Assembly: GCF_030463565.1 (NCBI RefSeq)
Contig: NC_134644.1
Location: forward strand, 132,925,388 to 132,989,387
Direction: 5' to 3'
Length of the DNA stretch: 64,000 bases
Origin: Pelecanus crispus
Taxonomy: Eukaryota > Chordata > Aves > Pelecaniformes > Pelecanidae
A program made the position numbers and the translations under genes. This document shows positions 50,609-64,000 of the stretch, piece after piece (within the stretch, counting starts at the first letter, position 1; each line of letters starts with the position of its first letter). A model generated the notes under the pieces. It was not told the origin of the DNA and searched no databases. It saw only the letters and a list, made by a program, of their open reading frames with translations.

Positions 50609-53600
50609 ACATGTACATGCATGCATTCTCCATTCTACAAGTCTTTTCTAACACCCTTACTTGTAAATATTGGCCAGGCAAGCTGCTCCTTTGAAAACCC
50701 TATGAAACTCTGTGCATGTCGCAGTGATTTATTGTCTTACCAGCTCTAACATTTGGAAGACCCACTTAACTTTTCACCAGGGTAAACATATTAAAGCATA
50801 ACACTAGCCATCCGCTACACATTTCTTCCTTCCAGAGGCAAATTTATATGAAAATGGCCAAGTCTCTCTTTCAATACACAGTTCCTCTCTTTTCCATCTT
50901 GCATCAAAGCACCCACTCATCTCACTTTTTCCCTTTTCTCTTTTTCAACTTTAATCTGTGAACAAGCAGAGGCTCCATCCAGGAGTATAAGACTTTCCCC
51001 AGCCTGTAAGCAGATGTTCTTTCTTTGACATCACATCCCAGCACACACTCATAACTTATCTGCTAGCATCTTGTGATTATAATCACAATATTCTTCTAAT
51101 TATTACAATATCTTCTTTATTCAGTTATGAACCCAGTCTGTGGAAACTTGATTGCATTCCACAGGGCATTTGAGCTCTCTGACATTTTAAAGTCTATGAA
51201 CGCTGCAGCAGCAGTCATGACCTCCCCCTTGAAAACTTTCAGTGTCGAAGAAAGAAATTGCACCTGTGCAGGAAAACTAGATATACCCAGTCTAAAGAAG
51301 TGTAACCAGTTATATCTGTCCTCAGGTTGAGCTTAAACATCAAGCCTTCCTTGCCACTGGAATGGTATCATGGCACCCCAGGGCCATCGCTCTGTCTTTT
51401 TTCACTTTTCTCAGTTTAGCTGCTAAGATCTGACAAATATATGCAGTGCGTCCTATATGCATATGTAGGCCATAATAATATTGGTTTTGCTAGGGTTGAG
51501 CTGACCTTTTAGATTTAACATTTTTGGTTTGAAAGAAAACAATGGTATTTGCCTTATATGACATGTAGACATCCTAAAACTATTCAGCTTCCCTACTGTT
51601 TGATGATGTTGAATCTGTGGTTTGCAAAATCCAACCCTTCTCAGCTGTTGAGAATGAAGCTGTAAGTGGTAAAGAATAGCCTGATGGAATAATAAGGGGT
51701 AGAGTAAAGCAGAAACATCCCCAAACCTCCTCAGGTATCTGCATCTGAATGACTTTCCTTACTACCAATCACTGATAACTTTATTTCCTGTCTGACAATT
51801 GCATTACAAGAAGAAGTCAAAGACCTAGGGTAAGACCAAGACATATGCAGCAAGACAGGAAGAGTGCAGGCATCTGACCTTATAAATAAATCTTCCTTTA
51901 AGGAAAAGGTTTATTTTATCATCTTTCTTTCGTGCAGCTAACATAGCAAACACATAAAATCAAAAACCACCTGCAGTTACTCATCACATTCTCTTCCATT
52001 TAAATCCTTTACAAAGAAACAAATAAAAAACCCTCCTCATGTAGGAAATGCAGATGCACCCAAGAAAATGCCATGCCTCTCACGTCCAGTAACCCCCTAG
52101 CCTGAAGAGAACACCGAGCATGTCACCTCAAGTTTCAAGGCCCGAGACCTGAAATCCTTTCCAAAGCAGGAAACCTTTTTTAAGATTTTAAATCTGCTTC
52201 CCACAACTAAGGGAGCCACTTCCCGGCACGAGGTAGGGGGATTTCACTTCTCCTGCTCCCTGACTCATTGCTGCACAGGGGTGGTGGCTTACCTCCAGCA
52301 GCACTGTCAGGGTGGGCACAGCCTGCTGTGAGGCCCAGCTAAGAAACTCCCATGCGGCTAACATGTTTGCCATAGGATGACAACCCATCATAGGATGCAC
52401 TTCATCCAACTTCATCATGCTAAACTACTTTTCACATTTCCAAGCTAGATTGGACAAAGCTTTAGAGTCTGCACCAGGGGAACCCAGCTCACAGGTAGCC
52501 ATACCAACCTCCTGAGCCCTTCCTGTGTTGCCCTACAGAGAACCATGGGCAAAACTGTTTAGCATGAGGTGAAAAATGCAGTGAAGCTATGATTCAAGAT
52601 ATCACTTTAGTGCCCTCTTCCTGAGCCAGAAGAGGATGTTTGGGATGTAATATTAACCCAGTGATTTATCCTACTTGGGAATAAAAAGACAGCAGGGTGA
52701 GGTTCTACCATCATTAAATATGTTAAATATGAAATTATAATGGCTAATGTTCTCAGAGCATTAGCATGACAGGGTAGTGAGCCCTTAGCAATTCACTTTG
52801 CAAAGTCATCTGTTCTGGAGTAATCATCCTTCACAATGTATTTTCTCCTCTGACACTCTTCTATCCTGCAGAGGGAGAAGTGCAGCTTTTATTCTTCTCT
52901 GCAATTTTCCTAGCTATTTCTTCATTTTTGCTTTAAAAGCACTCTCAACTTGTTCTCCCCCTGCCCCCTAGATGCTCTCAGTCTCCCTTTTCATAGACAA
53001 GAAACTTCAATACAAAGGAGGTTTGTTGTTTGGGTTTTTTTAATGGCAAATCTCTCAATGTATAGGCAAGGCATCAGATGGTCCTATAGACTTTCAAAGC
53101 TACTCACAGGTAGCAATTACTGTGAGTTTTTGCCAATCCACATTTGTGCTGATTGACTGAACAAAGTTGCTTGCCTATTATTGTGCATTTGCCTTTGGAG
53201 AACCATCTCCAAGAGGGTTCTGCACTCTCCCTCTGAGCCTCTATACTGTACACCTCCAAATGCATAGTGTAGGCCTCTTAGAGGCTCAATACCATTTGTT
53301 ACTACTGCAGCAGCACCACAGGGCTGCGATGAGGCTCTAGACCCACACTGGCAGTCACTCTTGACATATAGTACCAAGACTGGCTGCAGACATGAGATAT
53401 AAGAAGTGAGTAAAACACAGCACACAGCACAGGATAACAGTGAAACGGCAATTATTATTTTGCAGGCGTCAGTTCTGTCCTCATAAGCAACCACTTCTGC
53501 ACACGGGAGCAAGGCTTCTGTGAACTCACTCATCCCTACCTCTCTACAGTCAGCATCATGTAGGTATCCACACAATCACATACAGTTAAGCGCACAGGCT

Positions 53601-56600
53601 TACAGAACATCTTAGCCTTTGGGATAATGGTTTTCACTAGCTTTCCTAGCAAAGACCAGACTACAGTCCCTTGCACCATGTGCATGTCTAAGAATTAAAA
53701 GCTTCCCACTGAACGGTAGAGATTTCCCTGAAGAGAGGGATTGCCAGTCTCACAGCACTGGCTGTGGACAAAAGCAGAGCAAGTACGTTATTCGGACATT
53801 TGTCCTTGCTAGTTCTTTTTTCAAAGGAGATTTTTGGCTATCAACCCACACAATTTTTTGATGTATCCATACTATCAATTGAATTTTGTTCTACAGAGAA
53901 TCTATTCTTTTGGTGGAAAGGTTCCCTGTCGTCATGCCCTTCCTCCCAAGTCAGGGTGCATTCTGGCAGAAAGCTGCAGGTCCTACCAGTGGAAGAGGAG
54001 ATGGCTCCATCCACACGGTCAGTCCAGGACTCCTCTGCTGGACCTGCCCAAAATGTGAAACCTCCCCATCTATGCATGTGTGTCCTCCACTAACAACCAG
54101 ACCAACCTATTTTCCACAGATTTGAGTAATACTTCTCAAAAACAGTGATCTCTGGTATCAAATTAATTGCATTCAGAAACGGTAGGAAATTTTGCAGTGC
54201 AGTTACCAGACTTTAAACTGTTCTGTGCTGTGGGATCATCACTGAGGTGTTTTGGTATTTGTGTTTTGCTTGGTATTTTGTTTATATATGTGCCAAATAC
54301 GTGAAAATGTACGGTGTACATTAGGCTCCCTGAATTGAATCTGTACTATTGATATGAGAATGTGACCACTGTGCCTTCACATGATTTCTCTAACAATAGT
54401 GGAGTATCACTTGTAAGCAAAACTGTAAAGGATGATTCAGAATTGGTACAGAACTGAACTGAGTTTGGGTTGGGAAAAATCAATTTAAATAAAACCAAAA
54501 AATGAGCTCTTTCTTTATTCCTTAGTGAAATAAATTTTCATTTCAGATCCAATAAAATGTTCTATTAAAATAAAAATATTTCATTGTGGAGGGACAATTT
54601 AAACTGTTTTTTTAGTGAATAAAATATTCAGCAAACCAATCATCATCTTTCCAACAATCACTTAAAAACAGAGTATACAGAAATGCTGATAGGAATACCT
54701 AAATTAAATGTGCTAGTGACTGTAGTATTTCTACAGGTCAGTATCTCACTAGGGAAGAAAACAACCAAACAATAATAGTATAAAACTAAATTGTCAAAGA
54801 GTAGAGATTTTCACTTCCGCCATCATTTACTTTCCCAGAAAATTGCTTTAAAAATAGAAAAATTCTGAAAAATGAAAGTGTATTCATTATGAAATGATTT
54901 TACATTGACTTGATAAACAATAAAATAATGGTATGAAGATTTTTCTGCCCTTTGAGGGATGCACTCTTTATTGAGTTTAAAATTATAATAAACCATTGAG
55001 AGCCTACTGAGCTAGGTAATGAATGTAACACAGCAATTTAAGAGTTCATTTCTGAGGCTCTATAATAGTTTCCAAAGGTTTTTTTATCTTAGTGGGGTTT
55101 TTATGGTTGTGCAATTGTAGTAATTGAATGTAGATTATAAAAATTATTCTCCTCCAGACCTTTCTGGGGGAAAAAAAGCAGATGGAATCTGAATGATGTT
55201 TCATCAGGGAAAATATGGAAATATAATTTTCATATAACATAATGGTTAGAATGCCTGTACCTGCAATCTCATTATTATAGGGAATATACACAAAATTTAA
55301 ATTAATTCGGACACGCTCTCCTGGTTCTTTCCCTGTGCCCACCAGCATAGGCAGTGCAGAGGAAGGTATATCTGGCATGCATGTGAGCAGAGAGATGGTC
55401 TTTACCACCACAGGTTTACCAGTGCTATGAAGTATTAATGACCCCTTGAGCAGCATCTGTCCCACTACACACGACAGGTGGAGCTGTGCTGGTTTCAGGA
55501 CCTCTCCCAAGCTATGGCCAGATCTAGCCTAGTCTTTGCAATGGGAATATGCAATGGGAATGTATGGGGATAGGCACTCATGTACTGAATGGTGAAGAAA
55601 GTGCAGAAGATTTTCTGTTCATGCTGAAGAGAGAAAGAGAGGAAACAGTTATAATGCAGGGGGCTAAAGAGTGTGAATAACAAATTTTACAAGATGAGAA
55701 GATGATACTGGAAGGCTAGAGGAGGGCAGGGCAGCTCTGGGAAGCTCATGTGCAACAGAAGTATTTGTCTGGGTCCTGCTATTGATTGGAGAAAGGTGGG
55801 AACACCAGAAGCAGAAGGTGCATCTCTCTTTTCCAGCTCTGACTGAAGCCGCTGGACTTTGAAGAAAATGGGGGCTCAGAGCCTGAGAGTGTAAATTTTG
55901 TTAAGATGAGAAGAAAAATGGATTTTGGCAGAGAAAGCTGAGATGCTGCCTCAAGCAAGACGATATGTAGCAAGAGAGAGAAGGCAGACTTAGCATCCCC
56001 ACAGAGAGAAGAGGTGAGAATTATGTAGAAAAACTGGAATGTGTGGCTTAAATAATATAAAGGCTTGAGAAAAAAGAAACATCTGACTGGTGATAGGTAG
56101 CCACAATACTTAAGGCAGAAGGGCTGAAAGATAGAGCTTGTACTTCAGTGATATTACCCACCTGTGGCAGGAGGGCAGCATGTGAGCCAGAAAGGCAAGG
56201 ATGCTGCAGGTGAAATAACTGCAGAAGAATGGGATGGAAAGGTGGGAAATCAAAAAAGCCCACGTTTCTTATGCGAGAATTTGATTAGATGCTCCAAGCC
56301 CTTCTGCTTTTCAGCTATGCTGGAAAAGGAATTATACGCTGGCATGTCTTGGAAATGCATAGTGGCATTAATGAGAAAAGTCTGTGTGATCTCAAGTGTG
56401 CTGTCTCCTATGAACATGCAGGAGCCTCATACCAAGCCCAGTATCTTGGCAATCTCTGAAACACCACACCAGAAAATACATTAAACCCAATGAGATTGTA
56501 ATGCTCTGTAAGCATTTGCCAAATTTCATTCATATTCTGTAAACAAAAATCCTGTTATCTGAGCAACGGTGACCTCTGAAATCGAGGAGCCAGGGATATT

Positions 56601-59600
56601 GATACACTCAGAGGAAAAAAGTCTCTGATGCTACATATGCATGAAAGAACTCTGGCCGTGTCAGCATTGTTAGCCAGGATAATGGGTTCTCATGGCACAA
56701 CAGAGCAGGGGTCACCTCACCGAGAGTGGGACGGGGACGGAGTTGCCATCTGCACATTCCCAATTCTCCTCACGATAATCAGCCCATTTTTCAAAACATA
56801 CTTTGCATGCAAACGCTTGTGCTTAGCATTTATATTGGTGACATATGTGGCATTGTTTGAGCCGCACACTCATTAGCACGTCGATGTGACGAGCCACCTG
56901 AACAGAATGAAGCTTGCAGGACAGAGATTAAAAGGTACGTGGAATTGGCTGAGGGCAAAGTAGACAGTAGTGAACAATAATACTATATTTAGCTCCAGGG
57001 AGAGTCATACTTTTTATTTACCATGTATTTTGATTGATTGCTCTAATAACCTCACATTTGAAGGCGTACAAAGAACAGTCATGACCTAAAATGTAACTTT
57101 CACCAGAGCTCTGAGGACCAGCCCGCAGCTGACTAAAGGCAATGGCTGTAAGCGCGAACAGGAGTCTGGACTAGGCTTAGATGGATCAAAAAATCAAATC
57201 AAGGGAAGAACAGGAAAAAGAAGACAGCTGAATTCCTGAAGCAGCACTGACATTTACATGTGACAAGATGGGAGAGGCACTATAAAAGAATGCAGTTTAG
57301 GTAATAGGTAATGATTATTAAAAGGTCTAAAAGGACAGACTGCATCTATAGTACTAGCACTTGTGACTGAAAATCATGAAGGATCAGCATGGATTTTGCT
57401 AACCAGACTGAAGCTTATCTCAGGCAGGGGCAAGAAGGGACAAAAGAAAAATTTAAACCATATGAGTTATAGAAAAGAAACAAGTTCAGAGCTTTGATGT
57501 GAAGAGAAAGAAGAAAAATCAGCAGTTATCTGGAGCGTATGAGCTGGCAGCTACCTCTGGGCTAAGGAAAATGAAGTTTACCGATCAGTGAATAGCTCGT
57601 ACTAAGACTGAAGTAAAGTAAACTGCGTGGATGACATCCCTAGCACTATACAGCACTTAACTGCATCAGAAAGTCTGGATATGTAGAGAATTCTCATCTG
57701 TATCTACATCAGAATAAATAACGTAACCAAAGGGAGACTGATGTTTTGCAGTGACTTTCTCTCTATTAGAGGGTCCTCAGCAGGAAGCTGAGGGTGATTT
57801 AAGTACTTAGGTGCATGCACAAGTCACCAAGAAAGGAGAAAAACAGTGCCAGGACTGATGTTGGTTTCTGGAGCAGTGAGCTGCTTTTGTGCTGAAAGCC
57901 TGGCTGGATTTCATCTGCTTTGTTCAAGCAGAGCATAATAGAGGGGCTTTGAATTAGATATGAAAAGGGGAAAAAGGACTTCTGCTCAGACTAGTTTTCC
58001 ACGACCCAACATGAGGCAGAGCTTTGAGGTAGATCTGCTTATACCTTTTCCTTCTGGTGAGCACATGAAAACTGTTGCTATCTTTGCAGCTCTGCTTCAC
58101 TAAAAGACAAACTAAAGTCACTGTTGCAGCCAAGGAAACCCAAATCAGCTGCATCTGAAACAGATTAAACCAAAAAGTCTTGTAAACAAATCTTTTCCTC
58201 CCCATATCCCCAACCCCCTGTTCTTCAGGGTAGGTCCTTTCCTTCAGCCTTGCTCACAGGCCAGCAACTTTTAGCGGCTTCCTAATGGCAAGCAACTCTA
58301 CACAGTGTCTCTCCCTAGGTGAACCTCTTTCTTTCCATCACCTTTGAGGTCTGGATCTGTCTTTGCCCTCCCTGCCCTGCTCAGGAGCCTCCAGCCCCCC
58401 TGCCATGGCAGGCTCCCTGCTGCAGCGTCTGTCCCTGAGCAGCCCAGCTCGGGCTCCACAAACATCCTCCCCTGCTCCCTTCTCTCCCTTCCTGCCAGGG
58501 CTCTGCCTGCCTCAAGTGCAGCAGCCCAGACTCATCTCTTAGCAAAATAGATAGTACCTACAGCATAAATGGTGAACACACAAGTAATATCCATCACCCC
58601 CTTGGCACATTTCAATTGGTCTAGGACATTAAACCAACACACAAACTCAATATCAGAAGGGTAATCAAGATAAGTCCCCTTCCGCTGCAAGGCACTTCAT
58701 CGTATGGTATAATATAATAAAGAACAATATATGTAATATAATATGTCACATAAACCAGGGAGTTCACTGGGTGCCTCATTCTGAGCAGAAAAGTAATTGA
58801 AGAATGAGTAAAATTATACTCCAACACATGTGTGCATGGCAATGGGGCAGAACGAGAGGAACAGCACTGCCAGAGTGTAGTAACGCAAGTGTAGTGCTTG
58901 TCTTGTGAAGATACTAATCTTGAAGTTACTAATAAATGAGAGTCGTGCAATGTGGAATAATAAAGGGTAGATATAAACAAAAAAACCAGTAAGAATACAT
59001 GACAATCAATACACAAGAGGGGCATTTACACAAAATCAGTCGGGGTACTGAACTGTGGCTACAACTGAGCTGGTTTCTGAGCTTAGCTAAACCTGAGCTG
59101 ATAGCTACCTGGTACCTGAACACAACGTCAAAATCAGGTTGGCATCATCCTGTTCATCCTCCTCCAGACAAAGACACTGTTCATTACTTCAGGCACGCAT
59201 GCATGTGTACATAAACGTACACACAGAAGAAAGTTATTTTGATTTAATCACCTACTTCTTAATTTTCCTGCATGTGGTTCTTCTGCATGATGCTAGCATC
59301 CCACCCGGGCTGTAATTCCAACTTAATGGCAATCACCACCGGTGTTTGGTGACATTTATGCACGTTTTGTGTACATCCAGGTTGCTTTGCAGTTGCGTAG
59401 GTAACTAGATCATCTCACAGTTGCAAGCTGCCTTTGGAAATGTTGGAATGCATGAAGTCTGATTGAGTTTGATATTGTTATTATCTCGGCTGTACAGTCA
59501 GTGTATCACAATACTGCTGAATTTAAGTGCAATATGGAAATGAAAGTGCACCATAATAATCTAGCCATCTTACATCCCACTGTGACTTATTTATTTTTTC

Positions 59601-62600
59601 CTTGCTTTACTTATTAAATCTTTCAGTTTCATGCTTAGCTCTTTTTCCATAACATTTAATCAAATTTCATTTTATTTTTCATTTTGTAGGTCTCATATGG
59701 GTGTTGTTGAAACTGAAACCAATTAAGAAACATCTGCAGACAACAGAACGCTGTCAAGTGTGAACAATGAAATTTCTTCTAAGAGAAGAGAGCAAGCAGA
59801 GCACACTCTCAACAAGTCTGGGAAAGCTTCGTACAAACAAAAGCTGTGTTTATGTCTTCACTGGAGCTTCCAGCATGTTGCAACCTGGCTCAGAAGAGCA
59901 CTGTAAACCAAGACAGACCTGACCCAGCCTTTGCAATCAGCAATACTAATTAAGTAAAGCCCACCGCCAGCTAGCCTGGTTTAGGTATGCTGTACTTCAG
60001 CGATATAGGAACATGAAGCAATGATTGCTTGATTATGAAGATAATATTTTAGTTTAAACTGATTTTTTTTTTCTTTTTTTATTTCTCATGATCTCACTAG
60101 AGAGCCTCGTAAAGGTTATATGGAGACATTTTCCCTATCTCTAACCTAATTTCATTTCTTTTATGCTTCATCTCAAGTCACTGGGATTGTCATGTTTCTT
60201 TATGGGATAATTATAATATCCCCGTAAGGTATTATTACCTTAACATACTGGTATATATTCACAACCCTAACTCTAGTTTAATATGTATTTTTAAATAATT
60301 AATATGTTGTATAAGCAAGCATGTGGTGCAGGAGAGGAATTAGACATCAGGAGGGTCTCTGAGGGAAAGACATACCCTGTCCACATTCCCGTCCTCCCTG
60401 TAAGAGTGGCCAAGAGGGGTTAGACCTCAAAAAATTGGTACCATCAAGTTACTGGCTCCTTCCTGCTGGTAGAACAGACTTTAACAAGGTGTTGTCAACC
60501 TGAAGAAGTAAAAAAATACTAGATGAGGCTTCCACTTCAGGAGTTTGATCACGCAGTTAAAAAAAAATTAAAAAATGGGGAAAGTGGCTGGGTTTTTTTA
60601 CATTTGCAAGTGTGAGTATAAGACAGTGGGTTTCCCTTCCTTTCGTTATGCAAGATGAGCTTCTCACAAATGTCATGTCATTAGGAGTTGCAGCTCTAAG
60701 AAACAAAAAAGAAATACATTGGTAAAGGCTTGAAGGCTAATACTGCCAGTGTCTGTAAACACCATGAATTATCCAACCCAGCTCTGAAACAGCTAGCTCT
60801 GTACTGCTGGTGCTCCGGCTGTCACAGCAAAGGGGTCAGCCCAGATGAATTTCCAAATGACTGAATGCAGTCCTGAGTGGGAAATTTTGCAATGGACCAT
60901 ATAAAAGCCCCACTACTACATATCACTTCATGTAGCTGGATGCACCCTGGGTGCAGGGTGGCTCCAGGAGGTGCGGTGTGGACCTGTCTGGAGGGAGCTG
61001 ACTGAGACCATCATCTGTGGCTGCACAGCGAATGTGCTCTCCATCCTTTTTCCTTAGCAGAGATGGGAAGACTTTACAGTTTGGTTTGCAAACATAATGT
61101 TTCCCTTTCCTTTATCAGAAACAACAGATGCTAGCGTGACAGCCTTGCGCTCCACAGGCTTATTTTTCCTCAGGCAGAGGTACCTGAGCTCTTGGTCCCA
61201 CTGCTATGGCCACAAAAGGAGTCATTAATTACAGTAGAAAACAAAACCAACAGTAGCTGTTACTTACAGATAATGTAAGATGGAGGAAGACAAGTGCCAC
61301 AGATGAAGCAAACACCTGATGTGGGCATCTTAGAGTTACCTTGCAGCACTTCCCAGGAGGGGAACAGCCTCTACCACGCCACTGATAACCAGGGACATGA
61401 TCAATGACAGAGGCCTCTGTCACCTTTCAGGAGCACTAAATTCACCACCAAGGCCTCTGAATATTTTTCAGAGAAAGAAAATTTGGATCAGTGCAGTAAT
61501 AACTGATTATACAGAGAAATTGTACAGGGATATCTCCAGACACCACAAAATCTGCACAATACCATCCAGAAACAAATGGAAGGATGCCTTATGAACTAAG
61601 TAAATGCCAACAGATAAAAGTAATAGCCCACTCCATTTATTAACAGCCAGTATTTTTGCGTTTTTGCCCTTTCTCTTTGCCTTGTAGCTATGGGAAATGC
61701 CCATCTTTACAGACATTCATCTTAATAAAAACATCTTCCTTTTCTGTTCTGACGTATCTCCTTATGTCTTCTCTCTTGCAATCTTGCCATCTCTGCAGCA
61801 AGATCTTTAAAGCAGTTTCTAATTTTATCTTGAGCTGTGAAGTTTTTGAAGATTCTCTGTTTGAAAAAGGCTGCAAGAAAAAATAGGCTGAACTGAATAA
61901 ATAGTTCTTCTAACATTTTGATGTCTCATGGGTATAAGAGCTGTTCAGAACGCGGGGGTAGGATGAGGCTCCAAAAAATGATGAGTGTATTAAAGGTCCC
62001 TTGCTGTTTTCCTTCTGAAATGCAGGACTTTAGGTCATGCAACCTCTTTAACCAAGGTCAATGTCATCACAGTTGCCTGATGCAGTCCTTGTGATGCAGC
62101 AGCCCAAGAAAGAAAAGAAACGGGGCAGGAGATGAGTAAGAGGGATGGGGTTGTAAGCTTCTGCTCCATGTAAATGCAGACATACGAACAATGGAAATGT
62201 CTACAAAGGAATAAGTCATAATTGTAGCAACAAGTCACATCCTGCTTTGCTGTAAAAGCTTTGAGGAAATAGTTTTACTGCTTTTTGCCAGTATCTGTCT
62301 TCCTTTAGAATAAGAATAATACTTCCCTGTATTTACAAAAACATTCTGAAAACCTTGGATAGAAAACACTACCTGAGTATTACGTAGGGATATTCCTAAA
62401 TTTCTTAATAATGTACACTGAATCGGTGCCTAATATTTGCAATGTCTTATTAAAAATAAATTTATATAGGTAACATTGCTCAGATGTTTTGCTAAAGTAG
62501 CTTGGTGGTGGGCTTGTTATGTGTTTTTTTAAACTTAGGAGTCACTCAAAGGTAGCGCTTCACTGATGGTCACAAAATAATTGGCACAATGCAATACATG

Positions 62601-64000
62601 CAACATGGGAAAGAACTAAACTATAGTTTTTGTTCAGCTTGGCAGGCATTGTACTGAAACTCATATACTCCAAAGGATCCTCTCAAATCCTGCAAACCTA
62701 TTAAAGAAAATTACTGTACTACTTCTCAAGAAAATCTGATACAGCCTTAGACTATTCGGGGATAAGTTATTTCCTTTTCTCATATCTGAAGCAGTTTTTT
62801 GCAAAGTTGGTAGTTGTCTTTGCTTCCAGTGTTTTCCCCAAACACCTTTCAATGTTGTCTGTGGGAGTAGTCACAAAGCAATAGAAACATGCCAAACATA
62901 TTGATTACTGAGTGAAATGGTTACCCTGGCAACTAAAAATCCTAGGAAAGCTCTTAAAACTTCCTTCTTTTCTCATGTGTCTTGGTTTTATATACTTTTT
63001 TTTTATCTGGTGGTTTCAGAAGTCATGGATGTCAGATATGAAAGTACTTGGTCTGAATACACAGCAATGGAGAAAAAGTGAATCACGCCTAGATTATCTA
63101 TTCCACCAGGAATATAGCTACCCACATTACTGCCTTAGTAATCCATCACTTGCATAACGGGCTGGCAATTTTTGTAATTTTGGGGGGCAGAGTAACCCTC
63201 TCCCACCAATTTCTATATCTATATTCAGATGTGATCTAAGGAAAGAAATTCAAGGACTCGAATTTTCCTAAAGTGCCAAGGCAAGCAAGATGAACAGTGT
63301 GAAAGAATTACCATTCATGTAGCTACTAAAGTTTGCTCTGCTCTGTACAGAGCAAAGGAAATTAATGTCCTCTCTCCATGGGTGGTTTTGATCGAACGGT
63401 GACTAGATGTGACAAAAGCAGTGACCTATCTAGAGGAGCAGGAGGGACCAGAACTGGTGGTAGTGGACTCATGCGGTTACTCAGGCTCATTCTAGGCACA
63501 GCCCGATGGTGCCAGTGTATTTAAATGCATGTGCAATTGAAAATACACATGAAGCTCATTTGGGAGCAACTTTAGATGGCTCATTTCTCTGTCTCCTGCT
63601 TGGTTCAACCCCCTGACACACAGAAGACTGCCTACTTACTGCTCAAGCGACCTTGTGAACAGACTCATCTTTGCAACCGTTTTGCTATTTCAGAAGGAAT
63701 TGCCTTTGCAGGCATTAAGCAGATGCTTGCTGGTCCATTCATTTGTAAGCAGGAACTGTAACTGGACTATGAGGAAAGGGGGAAACATGTAACAGTGATT
63801 ACATTAGGGTTTGGGGTTTTGTTAGAATAAGGGAATCTAAGCCAGCAATTCAGGAAACAGGGCACTACTGTTCAGGCTTTGATATGCTGATTTTTTTCTT
63901 CCCTGAACAAATGGTGGTAGGGTTTTTTTGTCCTTCTATACTGGCTTTCCAAATAAAAATGGTTTTCAAAAGCCACAATTACAGAGGTTACAAATAACGT

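Larger units (their letters stand above)
49199..64000. other. Long gene-poor stretch to the window end
   Basis: AT-rich unique DNA without recognised coding exons or young repeats. The longest open frames (minus 53117-53575, 152 codons; minus 55046-55510, 154 codons) match no family I know. Segments near 52705-52830 and 59440-59640 are low in simple repeats and rich in homeodomain-type TAAT cores. Confidence 0.5.

Noticed and set aside
55046..55510. 154-codon minus-strand open frame
   Set aside because: No recognisable domain, no splice context, and composition typical of AT-rich chance frames.
55541..55564. Short tandem duplication (TGCAATGGGAATA)
   Set aside because: Two 13-bp units only; an ordinary replication-slippage product with no associated feature.
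60900..60907. TATAAAAG as a core promoter
   Set aside because: A good TATA-like match, but no CpG enrichment, no open frame and no exon signals downstream.

Overview
This 64 kb window is bird nuclear DNA. The evidence is CR1 LINEs ending in the avian octamer tail (ATTCTATG type), a tRNA-Ile-headed SINE with a CR1 tail like zebra finch TguSINE1, two avian ERVL-type solo LTRs, and a single-copy vertebrate gene, FAM110B, with near-mammalian protein sequence. The SINE hints at a songbird or a relative, but it does not fix the species.

The only secure protein-coding gene is FAM110B on the + strand. Its whole 370-codon reading frame lies in one exon (18445-19557). About 18 kb of AT-rich 5' intron or flank precedes it, with a 67-nt candidate non-coding exon at 2665-2731. 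A sharp CpG-rich block (17964-18260) lies immediately upstream of the coding exon. Two possible splice acceptors (after 18142 and after 18394) decide whether short upstream ORFs are carried in the mRNA. The 3' UTR probably runs to about 21.0-21.9 kb, with four candidate poly(A) signals.

The rest is interspersed repeat and gene-poor DNA, probably the gap between FAM110B and its next neighbour. In order: a TguSINE1-like SINE (5475-5617, -); a solo LTR (7050-7608, -); a possible ancient tRNA-SINE relic (8420-8510); a CR1 3' half (12490-13316, +) followed by a spacer and a second CR1 3' end (13389-13480, +); a short CR1 (31484-31678, -); an older copy of the CR1-spacer-CR1 unit (33394-33529 plus 35503-35559, +), split by a 2 kb CR1 (33530-35500, -) that keeps much of its reverse-transcriptase frame; a solo LTR with a perfect 5-bp target duplication (41615-42182, -); and an old decayed CR1 (48745-49198, +).

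No CRISPR array, operon, intact retrovirus, rRNA or functional tRNA gene was found. I see no undescribed biological system here. The most interesting signals are the paired CR1-spacer-CR1 composite with its nested insertion, the CpG block and acceptor choice at FAM110B, and two unproven exons (2665-2731 on +, 42822-43048 on -). Most short open frames in the window begin at non-ATG codons or look like chance, and they were not annotated.
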